A stretch of 64,000 nt of DNA from Pleodorina starrii (Eukaryota > Chlorophyta > Chlorophyceae > Chlamydomonadales > Volvocaceae). The stretch lies in NCBI GenBank assembly GCA_030267565.1, contig BRXU01000027.1:186001-250000 (forward strand). Direction: 5' to 3'. Shown one piece after another: positions 49,816 through 60,414 of the stretch. Made by a program: the position numbers and the translations under genes. The notes below the pieces were generated by a model. The model was not told the DNA's origin. It was given only the letters and a program-made list of their open reading frames with translations, and searched no databases. Each line of letters begins with the position of its first letter. Within the stretch, counting starts at the first letter, position 1.

Positions 49816-50353
49816 TAATGGGGTAGTCCAGTACGGCAACTACCCAAACGACGAAACAAGTCATCTGCACATACACGCCCGACCCTCCCCGCGGGCGATG
49901 CAGTCCGGCGCCAAACTCTTAAGGCACACCCCCCGACCCCGGGGGGTTGGCCCACCGCCATTTCCTTCGCGGGATCCACTGCTTCACAGCAGCAGCAGCA
50001 GCAGTACCGTGACATCAGCGTTCTTCCCCTCTTGCCCCACTGTCGCACTAGGAGCTATCTAGGGGCTGGAGGCTAGGATCCCATTGCCTGACGTCCTCCC
50101 ACAAACGTAGCTACAGTTTGCCCGCATAGCTGCAATCCGCCGCCGTCGCCGTTTGCCTTCATAAACGGAGGTGCAGCGGCTGAGGCAGCGGCCGCGAAGC
50201 CGGCTGCCGCGCGCCGCTGCGCACGCGGCTCGCGCGCGCCAGCAGTCCCGGGGCCCGCCCCACGCCGCGCCGCCCACCGCACCCCACCACCATCCCTCCC
50301 TGCCTCTCTCCACCCACCCACCCATCCCTACCGCCCGCTCGCCATCCGCCGGC

Positions 50354-53300
50354 TCAGGCCCGTATCCCCGCCCGGGCGGCCATCTCCCGAATGAGCCCGT
50401 TCTTGCTAGCCACATCAATGCCGAATTTCTCGCAGAGACAGGCGCGCAGCTGCCGCACAGAGCACGAGCCCGGGTCCACCACTGCAGCTCACACGCGCGT
50501 TCGCACACATGCACACGCGCGCACACACACACACACACGCGCACAGACACACACATGCACACGCGCGCAGACGCCCATGAAAACGCGTGGTCGTACAACA
50601 TACATGGCGAAGCGCGAGCGGAGACGCGCCGAGGTGGCAGCCAGCGGCGGCGGCGCGGACGAACGCGGATGGGCCAAACACGTGGACACGGGGAAGAACA
50701 TGGACCACCATGGCCGAGGCGTCAAGGCGGTGACGCGAGCGTGCAGGCAGTTGCGGCGGGCAGAACAGGGGCAAAGGGGCAAAGGGGCAAAGGGCGAGGG
50801 GAGGCCTGGGAGCGGGGCCGAGGCCGAGGATCGGAGTGCGGCAGCGGTGGAGAGATGGGAGTGAGGAGGGCGCACGGGGGGTCCTTAGGGCACCTGGGGA
50901 TGGAGGTGGTGGTTTCCGAGTACAGTAAGGCCTGAAGGCTGAAGGCTAAACGCGCCTAATTGGCAGCGCAATGCACAGCCGAGGAGCAACGTCCCTCCGA
51001 GGGCGGGTTCTCTGTTGTCGCCATCTTGGGTGCGGTAACGCTCTCTTGAGCGCACGCGCCGTCATGTAACAACCCCCTCCTCCTCCACCTCCTCCTCCAC
51101 CTCCTCCACCTCCTCCCCCACCTCCACCTGCCAGCCCAGTCCGAACGCCAAACCGCCGCAGCCCTTCCACCCCCCTTCCTTCATGTACTCCGGCTCCTAC
51201 CCGGGGATGGACCCCAACCCCACGCAACCCCACATATACACACAACCTCGACAACCCACCTTTCAGCAGCGCCTCCGTGGCGGCACGGACCTGCGCGTCA
51301 CTCGGCATCACCGGCGCCGCAGCGGCAGCGCTGCCGCTGCTGCCGTCGCCACCGGAAGGGCGCGCAGCGGCGGTGTCGCCGCCGTCGCGGCCCGCGCCGC
51401 CGGTGACGGCCGTGTCCGCCAGCATCAGCCGGTACGACACACTGGTGTCGTCGTCGCTGAGCGCGTCGTTCGTCGACGGCTGCGGCCGGGCTCCAGGCGC
51501 CATCGGCAGATCCTCATCAGGCGCACGGTACTCGTCGCTGTAGTGGTCTCGTTGGTTGTAGCCCGTTGGGTCGGTGTTGTAGTTGGCGGCCGACTGCGGG
51601 CGGGTGCGCCATGGCGGGGGGTGAGCGTTGGGGTAGGGGTTTGCGGTTGGGACAGGATGTGCATGTGCATGTGCATGTGCATGTGCATGTGTCCCATTGT
51701 CTTACCACGGCGGCATCAGATCGGCCCCCGCACTCACACCCCCGCACCTCCCCTGCAAACCCGCAGCTCTCACATGCGCAACCGCGCGCCAAGGTCGCCC
51801 GCTCGCCGGGCCGTCGCAGCCGCACCCCATGGCCGCCCTCCGCCACTTGGCCACCCGCACAACCAGGCGCACCGTCCCCCCTTCCTAAACCCCCACCCCA
51901 GAGGTCGCCGCTCCTCCGATATTGGTAAGGCAACAGGTATGCCTGGGAAACACATGTTGCTGGGTTCCGGACTGCCGGCGTCCCTCTGCTGCGGTACAAT
52001 TTTTACTACCACCCATACGCACTCATGCGCATACTCCATCCTCTCCCCAACCTTCACCCACTCAAACACCCCCGCGCCCCCACATGTGTCCCCACCTGCA
52101 CCGCCTCATGCAGCGACTCGCAGACCAATTTCACACCCATTGGGTCGAAGAAGGCCTTGAGCTGCCCGATGTACGGCACGGCACGGTGGGCCACCAGGAT
52201 GGAGGACGGCCGGGCGGGCTTCCCTGCGGAGTCCCGGGTGGGTCGGAACAGTGGACGGGACGTGGCATGAGGCGGGATGAGGGTGGGACGAGGGCGGGAC
52301 GAGGAAAGGGTCGGGGACAGAAACCCGAGCCATCCGCGCGCGCCCACCACGCAAGTCGCCACCGGGCATAAACCCACCACCCACCCACCCACCCTCGATA
52401 GGCCTGGCGATGGCAAGACAATAGCTGTTGCGCAGCGCGGGGAAGCGAGGCTTCCCCGGAGTGAATTGGCCGAAGGCTCGCTGGCTGCCGTCGGCGGCCG
52501 ACATGCAGCTGACGGTGTAATACACCAGTCCCGTATCCCGGTCGCGCGTAGCTGTGTCCTGGGGGGGAGCGAGGGGGCGAGGGGGCGAAGGGGCGCGAGG
52601 CAAGAGGCGGGCGAGGGCGAGGAAGGGGTCGGAAAGCGGCGAGGCAGGCTGGCAACGGGGCCGGGGCCAAGGGGCGAGCGCGGGGAGAGGGCGTGGGAAA
52701 GAGGGCAGCGGTGCGGCAGCACGGCGGCGCAAGGGCGGAGGTGAGGTGCGGTGGGGTGCGGTGCGGTGCGAGGGCCTCTGGCGGTGCGGCGCGGTGTGGC
52801 GCGAACGCGCGCGAAGAAAGGAAGGAAGGCACTCTTGGATCCCAACCCCCACCCCCCACCCCCAACCCCCAACCCCAACCCCAGAACTGCACCCAGTACA
52901 GCGATACACTGCGGGTGCGCCCCTGGCCCGCCTCTGCAGCCCATCCACACCCACACCCTCACACCGACCCTTGCACCCACCACCCTCCGCACCCACCGTC
53001 CAACTCGTGTTGATTCGGAGCGCGTAGTCCATGGGCGCCCGAGCAGCCTCTGCACCGCAGCGGGGACGGCGGCACCACTTGTCACTTGGCACCAGACACA
53101 CACACACACACGCCCAGTTGGGGCGCCTCGGTCCACTCCACTCCACTCCACCCGCTCAGCCCTCATGCATCGTCCTACCAAACCATAACAACCCCCAAAT
53201 CCCATCCCAGCTCCCAACTCCACCACCGAGCAGCCACAGCGCCGTCTCGCGCTCCGCCTTTCCTTCCCGCCCTAAGGCCCCTCCCATTCCACCACACCGC

Positions 53301-56300
53301 CGCACACCGCCGCATACCGCCACACACACCCCTCCATCCCTAAACCACCCACTGCACCCCACCACCTGCACCTCACCCTCAATCGAGCACGCCGCCTCCC
53401 ACAGTGGCCGCAACATGGCCGACGCCTGGTACGCCTCCGACCTTCCGGCGGCTGCCAGCAGCGGGTTCTGGGTGACCGCCCTGAGGCCGCCGGTGGGGTC
53501 CACCCCCAACATGTCAGGTGTGGACAGCCCCCACACCGCATCCATGGCACGGAGCTGCGGGGCAGGAGCAGGAGCCCGCCGGGAGACGCAGGGGCAGCGG
53601 CAGGAGCAGGGGCAGCGGCAGGAGCAGGGGCAGCGGCAGGAGCAGGGGCAGCGGCAGGAGCAGGGGCAGCGGCAGGAGCAGGGGCAGCGGCAGGAGCAGG
53701 GGCAGCGGCAGGAGCAGGGGCAGCGGCAGGAGCAGGGGCAGCGGCAGGAGCAGGGGCAGCGGCAGGAGCAGGGGCAGCGGCAGGAGCAGGGGCAGCGGCA
53801 GGAGCAGGGGCAAGAGCGAGGGCGGCATGAGCGGCAGGGGCATCGAGCGCGGCAGGGGCGGCACAACAAACCAGAGTAATCCGAGGGACGGCATTGCATT
53901 GCATGTGGTGTGGCAACGGATGGCCGCGGCGCTGCGAGGTCCTTCACGCGGCGGGCTGTCTCCCACGCCGTATGCCACCCCAGGCAAGGCGTCAACCGGG
54001 CTGTGCTGCTTCCGGCATCTGCCTGTCTTCCCCCCCCCCACCGCTGCGGCATCTTCTTTTTACCCCCCCGGGGGCACACCGACTCGCTGGCCCAACACAG
54101 GCCCCGGACTGGAGAGGCAGTAGCCCCCCCCGGACCTTATCACTCCCTGACCCCCCCGGACAAAGCGGTGGCAGCGGTACCTGCGCCTGGGGCAGGTGGC
54201 GGCCGATCCAGGCGCGCCACTTGTCCCGCGCCTCGAAGGGTCCCTGGGGAGGGATGGATTCGAAGCGCCACGGCTGCACGCCTGCGCACCGCCGGGGGGG
54301 AACCGAGGGGAAGGGGGCGAGGGGGCGGTGGGGGCGAGGGGGCGGTGGTGGCGCGGGCGTTGGGGGCCCCGGCGTAGGCGTTTGGCGCCGGGCGCGCACG
54401 ACGCGCTTTGGCACGGTCCCGTGACCGGGAAGCTGACACCGGGAAGCTGCGCGTGGCGGATGGTACCGGTACCGGCGGGTGGCGGGTGGCGGGTGGCGAA
54501 GTGGGCGTACCCCTGTCCTGCAGCTAGAGGGGAAGAGGAGTGCCGCCCCGCATGCGCAGCAACAACCCACGTACCCGACCCTCGCACACCCACCCCTTTC
54601 CCTCCTCGACCCTTCCACCCCCAGCCCCCCTCCCCCCGTGACCCCCCAACCTCACGCCGCCAGCCAACCGCCCCAAAGCCATCCAAGTCAGGCGAGGAAG
54701 CCAACACAACCGAGGCAGCCCAGCCAGCTACTTAACTGCCAACTGACTGCTCGTCCAACCACTCACTCCACCCCGTCCCAGCCACCCAGGCACCCAGCCA
54801 CTCACCCCGCCAAGTCACACCCACCCCCCCAGGCATCCCCCCCAGGCACCCACCCACCCTGGAGCCGCTTCTCCGCCTCCCGCAGTCGCTCCTGCAGCTC
54901 ATCGTCGGTCCGCGGCCGCATCAGCGCCAGTGCCTGAGCGTAACACAGCTGCGCCAGCTGCCACTGCTGCATCGCCTGAGGCAGGGAGGGAGGGAGGCAG
55001 GGAGTGAGGGAGGGAGGGAGGCAGGGAGGGAGGCAGGGAGGGAGGGAGGGAGGGAGGGAGGGAGGGAGGGAGGGAGGGAGGGAGGGAGGGAGGGAGGGAG
55101 GGAGGGAGGGAGGGAGGGAGGGAGGGAGGGAGGGAGGGAGGGAGGGAGGGAGGGAGGGAGGGAGGGAGGGAGGGAGGGAGGGAGGGAGGGAGGGAGGGAG
55201 GGAGGGAGGGAGGGAGGGAGGGAGGGAGGGAGGGAGGGAGGGAGGGAGGGAGGGAGGGAGGGAGGGAGGGAGGGAGGGAGGGAGGGAGGGAGGGAGGGAG
55301 GGAGGGAGGGAGGGAGGGAGGGAGGGAGGGAGGGAGGGAGGGAGGGTGGGAGGCAGGGAGGGAGGGAGGGAGGGAGGCAGGGAGGGAGGCAGGGAGGCAG
55401 GGTGGGAGGCAGGGAGGGAGGGAGGGAGGGAGGGAGGGAGGGAGGCAGGGAGGGAGGCAGGGAGGGAGGCAGGGAGGGAGGCAGGGAGGGAGGCAGGGTG
55501 GGAGGCAGGGAGGGAGGCAGGGAGGGAGGCAGGGAGGGAGGCAGGGAGGGAGGCAGGGAGGGAGGCAGGGAGGGAGGCAGGGAGGGAGGCAGGGAGGGAG
55601 GCAGGGAGGGAGGGAGGGAGGCAGGGTGGGAGGCAGGGTGGGAGGCAGGGAGGGAGGGGGGCAGGGAAATAGATAAGGTACCGCAGCGAAGGGACGGAGC
55701 GAAGCGAGGGAGGGAGGGGGGCAGGTTATAAGAGTGCAATGTATCCTTGGATCTGGATCTGGATCTGGATCTGGGGGCGGCAACCAGCCCCCGAGATACC
55801 TATGGACAGCAAGACCAGGTAAAGGCGCAGATCAGGAAGCAAGCAAGAGAGCAAGAGAGGGAGGGAGGCAGAGAGCGAGGGAGGCCGCCTCCAATTCCAC
55901 CGCTGCGGTCGCGTCTTTATCACCCCGGACCCCGCTACCCTCCCCCTTCTCCCCGCCTCGCCTCGCCCGCCCCTTCCCCTTCCCCTTCCACTTCCCCAGC
56001 CGCACCTCATACACGGCCGCCAGGCGGCTCCAGGAGCGGGCGTTACGCGGGTCGCAACGCACGCTGTAGTTGCCTTCGTAGCGCGCAGCGGCCAGTCGGC
56101 CCAACTTGAGAAGCGCGAAGCACCTGGCAGGCAGGGAGGGAGGGAGGGAGGGAGGGGGGCGTAGTGGGCCGTCCAGCGGAGGTGGGTGGGTGGGTGGGGG
56201 GGGGGGGTGGGTGGGTGGGTGGGTGGGTGGGGGGTGGGGGGTGGGGGGGTGGGTGGGTGGGTGGGTGGGTGGGTGGGTGGGGGAGGTGGCCACATGGACG

Positions 56301-59300
56301 GGGATCCGTGCCGCCCACCCACCCGTGGGGGGAAACGGTGGACGGGGGCACCCAGAGGGCGCCCAGAGGGCCGGAGGACCGACCGGTATTGGTAAGCCTG
56401 GGAGGGCAACGGTGACCCGCACCTGTTGTTTCGGTGTGTGGGCTCGTCCCAGTCCAAGGCCACTGCGTTGGTGTAGCAGCTCAGCGCCTGCTCGTACAGC
56501 CCCGCCTTGAACGCCTCGTTACCGCGCAGGCGCAGTCGGGTGGCCCGCTCGCGCAGCGACTCGTCGGCGGCACGCACGTGGGCGAAGCTGCGCAGCGCCA
56601 TCCTGGGGGGCGGGGCAGGCAGGGGGGGCAGACGTGCGTTGTGCGTGTATGTGTGTGTGTGTGTGCGTATGTGTGTAAGTGCGTGTGTTATTGGTTCTCG
56701 TGGGTCCGCGTTTCAAAGCGACCGCGGTCCGAAGCCCAGGGTGCACCAGCAAAGGGTTGAAGTGCAGCACGGAAGAGAGCTCCAACAGTGACCGTGCCCG
56801 TGCGTGGTTGGGGGTTAGCCCACGTATGGGCCGGAAGACCGGGGCGTGCACGTGCGCACACCCGTGCGTGTTTGGGGGGAGGGCGGTCCCAACTCCTGCC
56901 CGTCCCTCCCTCCCTCCCTGCCTCTTGTATAGACATATGCCGCTGGTGTACACCTCACCTCACCTCACCTCACCCCACGGAGGGGCGCGCTCTGGGGCTC
57001 AACCCGGACGTCCTCCCCCCGGGTGCACAACTCCCTTCTGAGACAACAACACATGACCATCTTCTCGACCCCCCCCTCTCTCCCTCCCGCCCCCTCTCTC
57101 TCACGCACATACACACACACGCGCGCGCACGCTCGCGCCAGGCAGGCAACCCCGACCCGCCTGTTGTAGGTGACCCGCATATCGAGCACGACCGGCCCCT
57201 CCACCGCCATCTGCAACCTGGGGTCCAGCGGAAAGGCCGCCAGCGCCGCCACAATGCCGCCCGACAGGTAGCGCTCCTGCTGCTCCTTGCTCAGCTCGCC
57301 CCAGGCGTGACCCAAGAAGCTGCGAGGCCCGGCGATTGCGGGGGTTGGGAGGGCGGGGGGCGAGGGTGCGGCAGCGTGCGGGCGTGCGGGTGGGGGGTGG
57401 ATATGTGCCTGGTATGTGCGTGGGTGTGGAACAGCGGGGGGGGTGTGGATGTGCTCATGGGAGGAGCGCCCCTGATGAGGAGCCGCGGCGCTCCACCTCC
57501 TGACACCACTCATCCAGTCGCGCCGGTGACTGGCGCCACACCCACACCCCGACCCCCCGCAATCCATCCATCCATCCATTCATCCCTCGTCACAGCCTCG
57601 ACTTGCACGCACAGCCTTGAGTGGGGAGAGCCAGCGTGCTCTCGCTGGCATCAGGGCAGCCAGCCCGCTCAGCGGACCAGCCCTCGTCAGCCCACCCACA
57701 CCCACACACCTCCACCTCCACCTCCACTCGCGCACCTGTCTGTCTTCTGCTCTCTTGTATCGCTGGGTGGGTTCTGGGCTTGCGCTGGGCACCACCTGCC
57801 GAGGCCTTTTGCCGAATGCTCCACTCCCTCCCCCCAAAGGCGCAAACCTCCCCTTTGCTCTTGCACTGTGGCGGCCCCACGGGAACCAATAACACACGCA
57901 CACACGCACACGCACACACGCGCACACACCCCACCATCGCACCGCCAAGCCCCCCCCCACATACGCCAACCTCCCAAGCGACCCCCACTCGCGCTCCCCC
58001 CCCCAAGCCCCACCGGAGGAAGGCGGTGGGCAGTGGGTCCCGCTCGCTGGGCCCCGGCGGCTCCACATCCTCACACATCGCCTCAAACAAGCACTGCGGC
58101 CGCCGCCTCCGCCGCCGCCGCCGCAGCGCCCACCGCGGCTCGCCGCCGTCGCCCAGCCCGTACTCCAGCTCCGGAACCTCCGCCCCCGGGTGCCCATTCG
58201 CCGCGGGCCGGCCCCGGCGCGCTCCACCACCACTCCCGCCGATGCCAAGCCCCGCCTCCGCGCCTGAATCGGTCCCCGCATCGGACCCCGCGTCGCTGGA
58301 GTCGTCTGCGAAGTCGGCGTAGGCGGGGGCTGCGCCGCCGGGCAGTGAGTCGTCCTCCGGCCGCGGCCGCAGCCGCCGCCGTGCGAGGTACTTGGCGCGC
58401 CGCGCGTCGAGACGGGGGTAGAAGCGCACGAGCGGCTCCAGCAGCGTCTCGGCGCAGTAGCGACGCAGCGCGGCGTTGCTGCCGGCGGCGATGCCGCAGG
58501 CGGCGACCAGGCGCTCCAGGATGTACTGCCCCTGGTCCGTGGCCTGGCCCCTGCCATACATCCTGCGGTACGACTGTCCGAACCGGTAGCGCGCCGCCAG
58601 GTCGCGCAGCAGCGGCGGCAGCGCCGCGAAGAAGCCCTGCCGCCGCAGCGCCTCCGCGGGCTTGGGCCAGCGGCACAACTCCGCCACTACACCCGTCGCC
58701 ACCCGCCGCAGCGAGTGGTGAGGCAGCCGCCACACGGGCAGCGGCGGCGGCGGCTGGCCGCCGCCGCCGCGGCGGCGGTTGCCGCCGCTGCCGCCGCCTG
58801 CCGGCGGCGGCGCCGGCGGCGCCGGTGGCCGTACGGCCACCACCACGTCCCGCTCCGACGCCGACGCCGCCAGGTCGCCGTTGGGGGGCCATTCCCGTGT
58901 GACGAGATCGTTCAGGAGCTGCAGGCTGGTTTCGGAGAGCATGGCGGCGGGCGGCTGCGAGGCGTGGTGCAGGTCAGTCAGAAGGCGGTGCAGCGCCGCG
59001 ACGCGGGAGGGGAGGGAGGCGGCGCGGTCGCGCAGTCGGTGCAGGAGGTCGCGGCAGCTGCCGGTTGTGTGTGGCGCCGTTCCGATGAGAGATAGAGGGC
59101 CACAGGGGGGGGGCAAGGGGGGTATGTGAACAGCTTAAGGAAGCCGGCTGCTGACTGGCTGGCATACGGGAGGTGAAAAGAGTCGGGGAGGAATGCCGGA
59201 GGTGATGAAGTGGGCGGAAGGATGGGCGGCGGTTTAGGGGACGGAGGGCGAGGGGGGCTGGTGGTGGGAGGTGGGAGGTGGGAGGGCGGGTGGGTGGTGG

Positions 59301-59810
59301 AGGGTTAGGGGGGAGGGAGGGAGAGGGAAGGGAGGCCGTGCTGAGTGTGGGGTGTGACACGGGGGTGGACGGGCACGAACAGAGGCGGCTGCTTGGAGGA
59401 GCAATAGAGTCAGTGTTGCGATTGATGCCAGTTTAAGAAGCGCATGGGACGGCGCAGTGGGCTGTAAGCGTGCGGCACCGCCCAGTCCGTGCCTGCAACA
59501 CACGCAACCCGCGAACGCGCCAGCCCCGCCACCCCTGCACAGCGCCGCATGCCTTTGCCCTCCACAGAAGCGGAGTTATCTTTACATGGAAGGGTCAGCT
59601 GCCCGTCTACCTGTTCGCGTCCAGGGCTTTGGGGCGTGGCCCCTCCAAACCATCGCCGTCGTCGTCATCCTCTTCCTCCTCATCGTCGTCGCCAACGCCA
59701 GTGTGAAAGAACATGTTAGGCATCATGGAGGTGCCGTTAAGAAACAGATGTCCCATCATCTCACTCAGCATTTCGGGGTCTATGTTTCCCATCACCATTC
59801 GGGGGTCCAT
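50354..59810 (-). CDS. TPR protein with C-terminal DEK_C-like domain (968 aa, function unknown)
   Basis: Thirteen exons in transcript order: 59611-59810, 58014-59057, 57161-57319, 56423-56602, 56006-56123, 54858-54975, 54181-54281, 53377-53554, 52997-53049, 52393-52558, 52096-52223, 51260-51593 and 50354-50481. Phases agree at all 12 junctions, one of them with a GC donor (57160). The order is: a Met-rich acidic start (1-67); a helical region with an Arg/Gly-rich disordered insert (68-415); SFLGHAWGELSKEQQERY; three TPR-like units at about 485-610 (GNEAFKAGLYEQALSCYTNA, YEGNYSVRCDPRNARSWSRL, MQQWQLAQLCYAQALAL); an unassigned domain (about 610-815, including FGQFTPGKPRFPALRNSYCL); an acidic linker; and a DEK_C-like end (about 905-965: MPSDAQVRAATEALLK, SVRQLRACLCEKFGIDV). 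DEK_C binds DNA in other proteins, so a nuclear TPR scaffold is possible. Exon 4 begins with ATG, so two genes cannot be fully excluded. Confidence 0.72.
51658..51692. repeat. TGTGCA hexanucleotide microsatellite (intronic)
   Basis: About five tandem copies of GTGCAT in the intron between the exons at 52096 and 51593. Confidence 0.9.
53590..53810. repeat. 18-bp VNTR (about 12 copies) in an intron
   Basis: The unit AGGGGCAGCGGCAGGAGC repeats almost perfectly. It lies in the intron between exons 54181-54281 and 53377-53554 of the TPR gene, ending 35 bp before the 3' splice site. On the transcript strand it reads as a CT-rich tract. Confidence 0.97.
54980..55667. repeat. 690-bp GGGA / GGCAGGGA satellite in an intron
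   Basis: A central block of pure GGGA units (about 55034-55346) is flanked by higher-order GGCAGGGAGGGA units with occasional GGGT changes. It fills most of the 1030-bp intron between exons 56006 and 54975 of the TPR gene and starts 4 bp from the 3' splice site. The + strand is G-quadruplex prone; the transcript strand is CCCT-rich. Confidence 0.98.
56182..56284. repeat. GGGT microsatellite in an intron
   Basis: Near-pure GGGT/GGGGT units in the intron between exons 56423-56602 and 56006-56123 of the TPR gene. A short GGGA run lies beside it at 56128-56156, next to the acceptor. Confidence 0.95.
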
Positions 59811-60414
59811 CTTCACGCTCGGCCTCCGCGACCTGATTGCGGTGCATAAACGATGCTCGCGCCGTTCAGTGTACACGAGAATGTATATGAACTACAGTGG
59901 TTAGCCTGAGCAAGGGGAAAGACGAATGCCGCTCTCGCGCTCTGCCGAAAGCATTACACAGAGTTCGTACGCCCCCAGCAAAAATTGTTTCCATCCGCGT
60001 CAAGCAAATCGACCGTTTGTGAATATTGTATGCAACTGCATTAATGCTCCAGATTGTTTGTAACGTAATGTTCAGCTTTATCCCTTTCTTGAGCGTTTCG
60101 AGGTGCCCGGTTGCGACCGAGGCCCATTTACATTACATATATACGTGATGATAACCATAATTTTATTAAGTATTGATTTGCATCGGTGAAGTATGGTGCG
60201 CAACCTTTGGGCTAGTGTTACTACTAGTAGGTCCATAAGCTAGCTTCTTCTAGCGGGATAGACTGCGACCCTGTAGCCTGCCCGAAATAAGACACAGGAT
60301 CCTCACCGGGTTCACGCTCCGCGTCTTGCCTTTGAGGCGCACTTGGCAATTTGGGCATCGTCGAGTGGGTCCAGCTACAGCAACTTGTTTCGACTGCCGC
60401 CGGCAGATGCGCGC
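59811..60414. promoter_or_regulatory. Divergent promoter region of the TPR gene and the Gln-rich gene
   Basis: 604 bp between opposed start codons. The middle (about 59980-60190) is markedly AT-rich, unlike both genes. No specific binding site was recognised. Confidence 0.5.

Larger units (their letters stand above)
48669..50353. other. AT-rich intergenic region and 3' UTR
   Basis: The first 750 bp are AT-rich, with ATTAATTAATTAATTA near 48990-49012. A decamer tandem repeat lies at 49161-49220, and a TTACA poly(A) candidate for the - strand gene at 49811-49815. No supportable gene was found. Confidence 0.45.

Noticed and set aside
53156..54079. Reverse frames with CPCSCR, APAPAA or LLLPLP repeats
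   Set aside because: They come from the 18-bp VNTR in an intron; only the part after the acceptor at 53555 (from LRAMDAVWGL) is coding.
54980..55667. Regular repeats as a CRISPR array
   Set aside because: They are direct tandem repeats without unique spacers in a eukaryotic intron.
54899..55783. Reverse frames of endless SLPP repeats and forward frames of GGRE repeats
   Set aside because: They are translations of the GGGA satellite, which lies in an intron of the TPR gene.
56423..56602. Separate gene starting at ATG 56601 (MALRSFAHVR)
   Set aside because: The ATG directly follows an acceptor, and the exon joins the preceding exon in frame through a GC donor, giving a smooth sequence. It is kept as one gene, but a split is not excluded.
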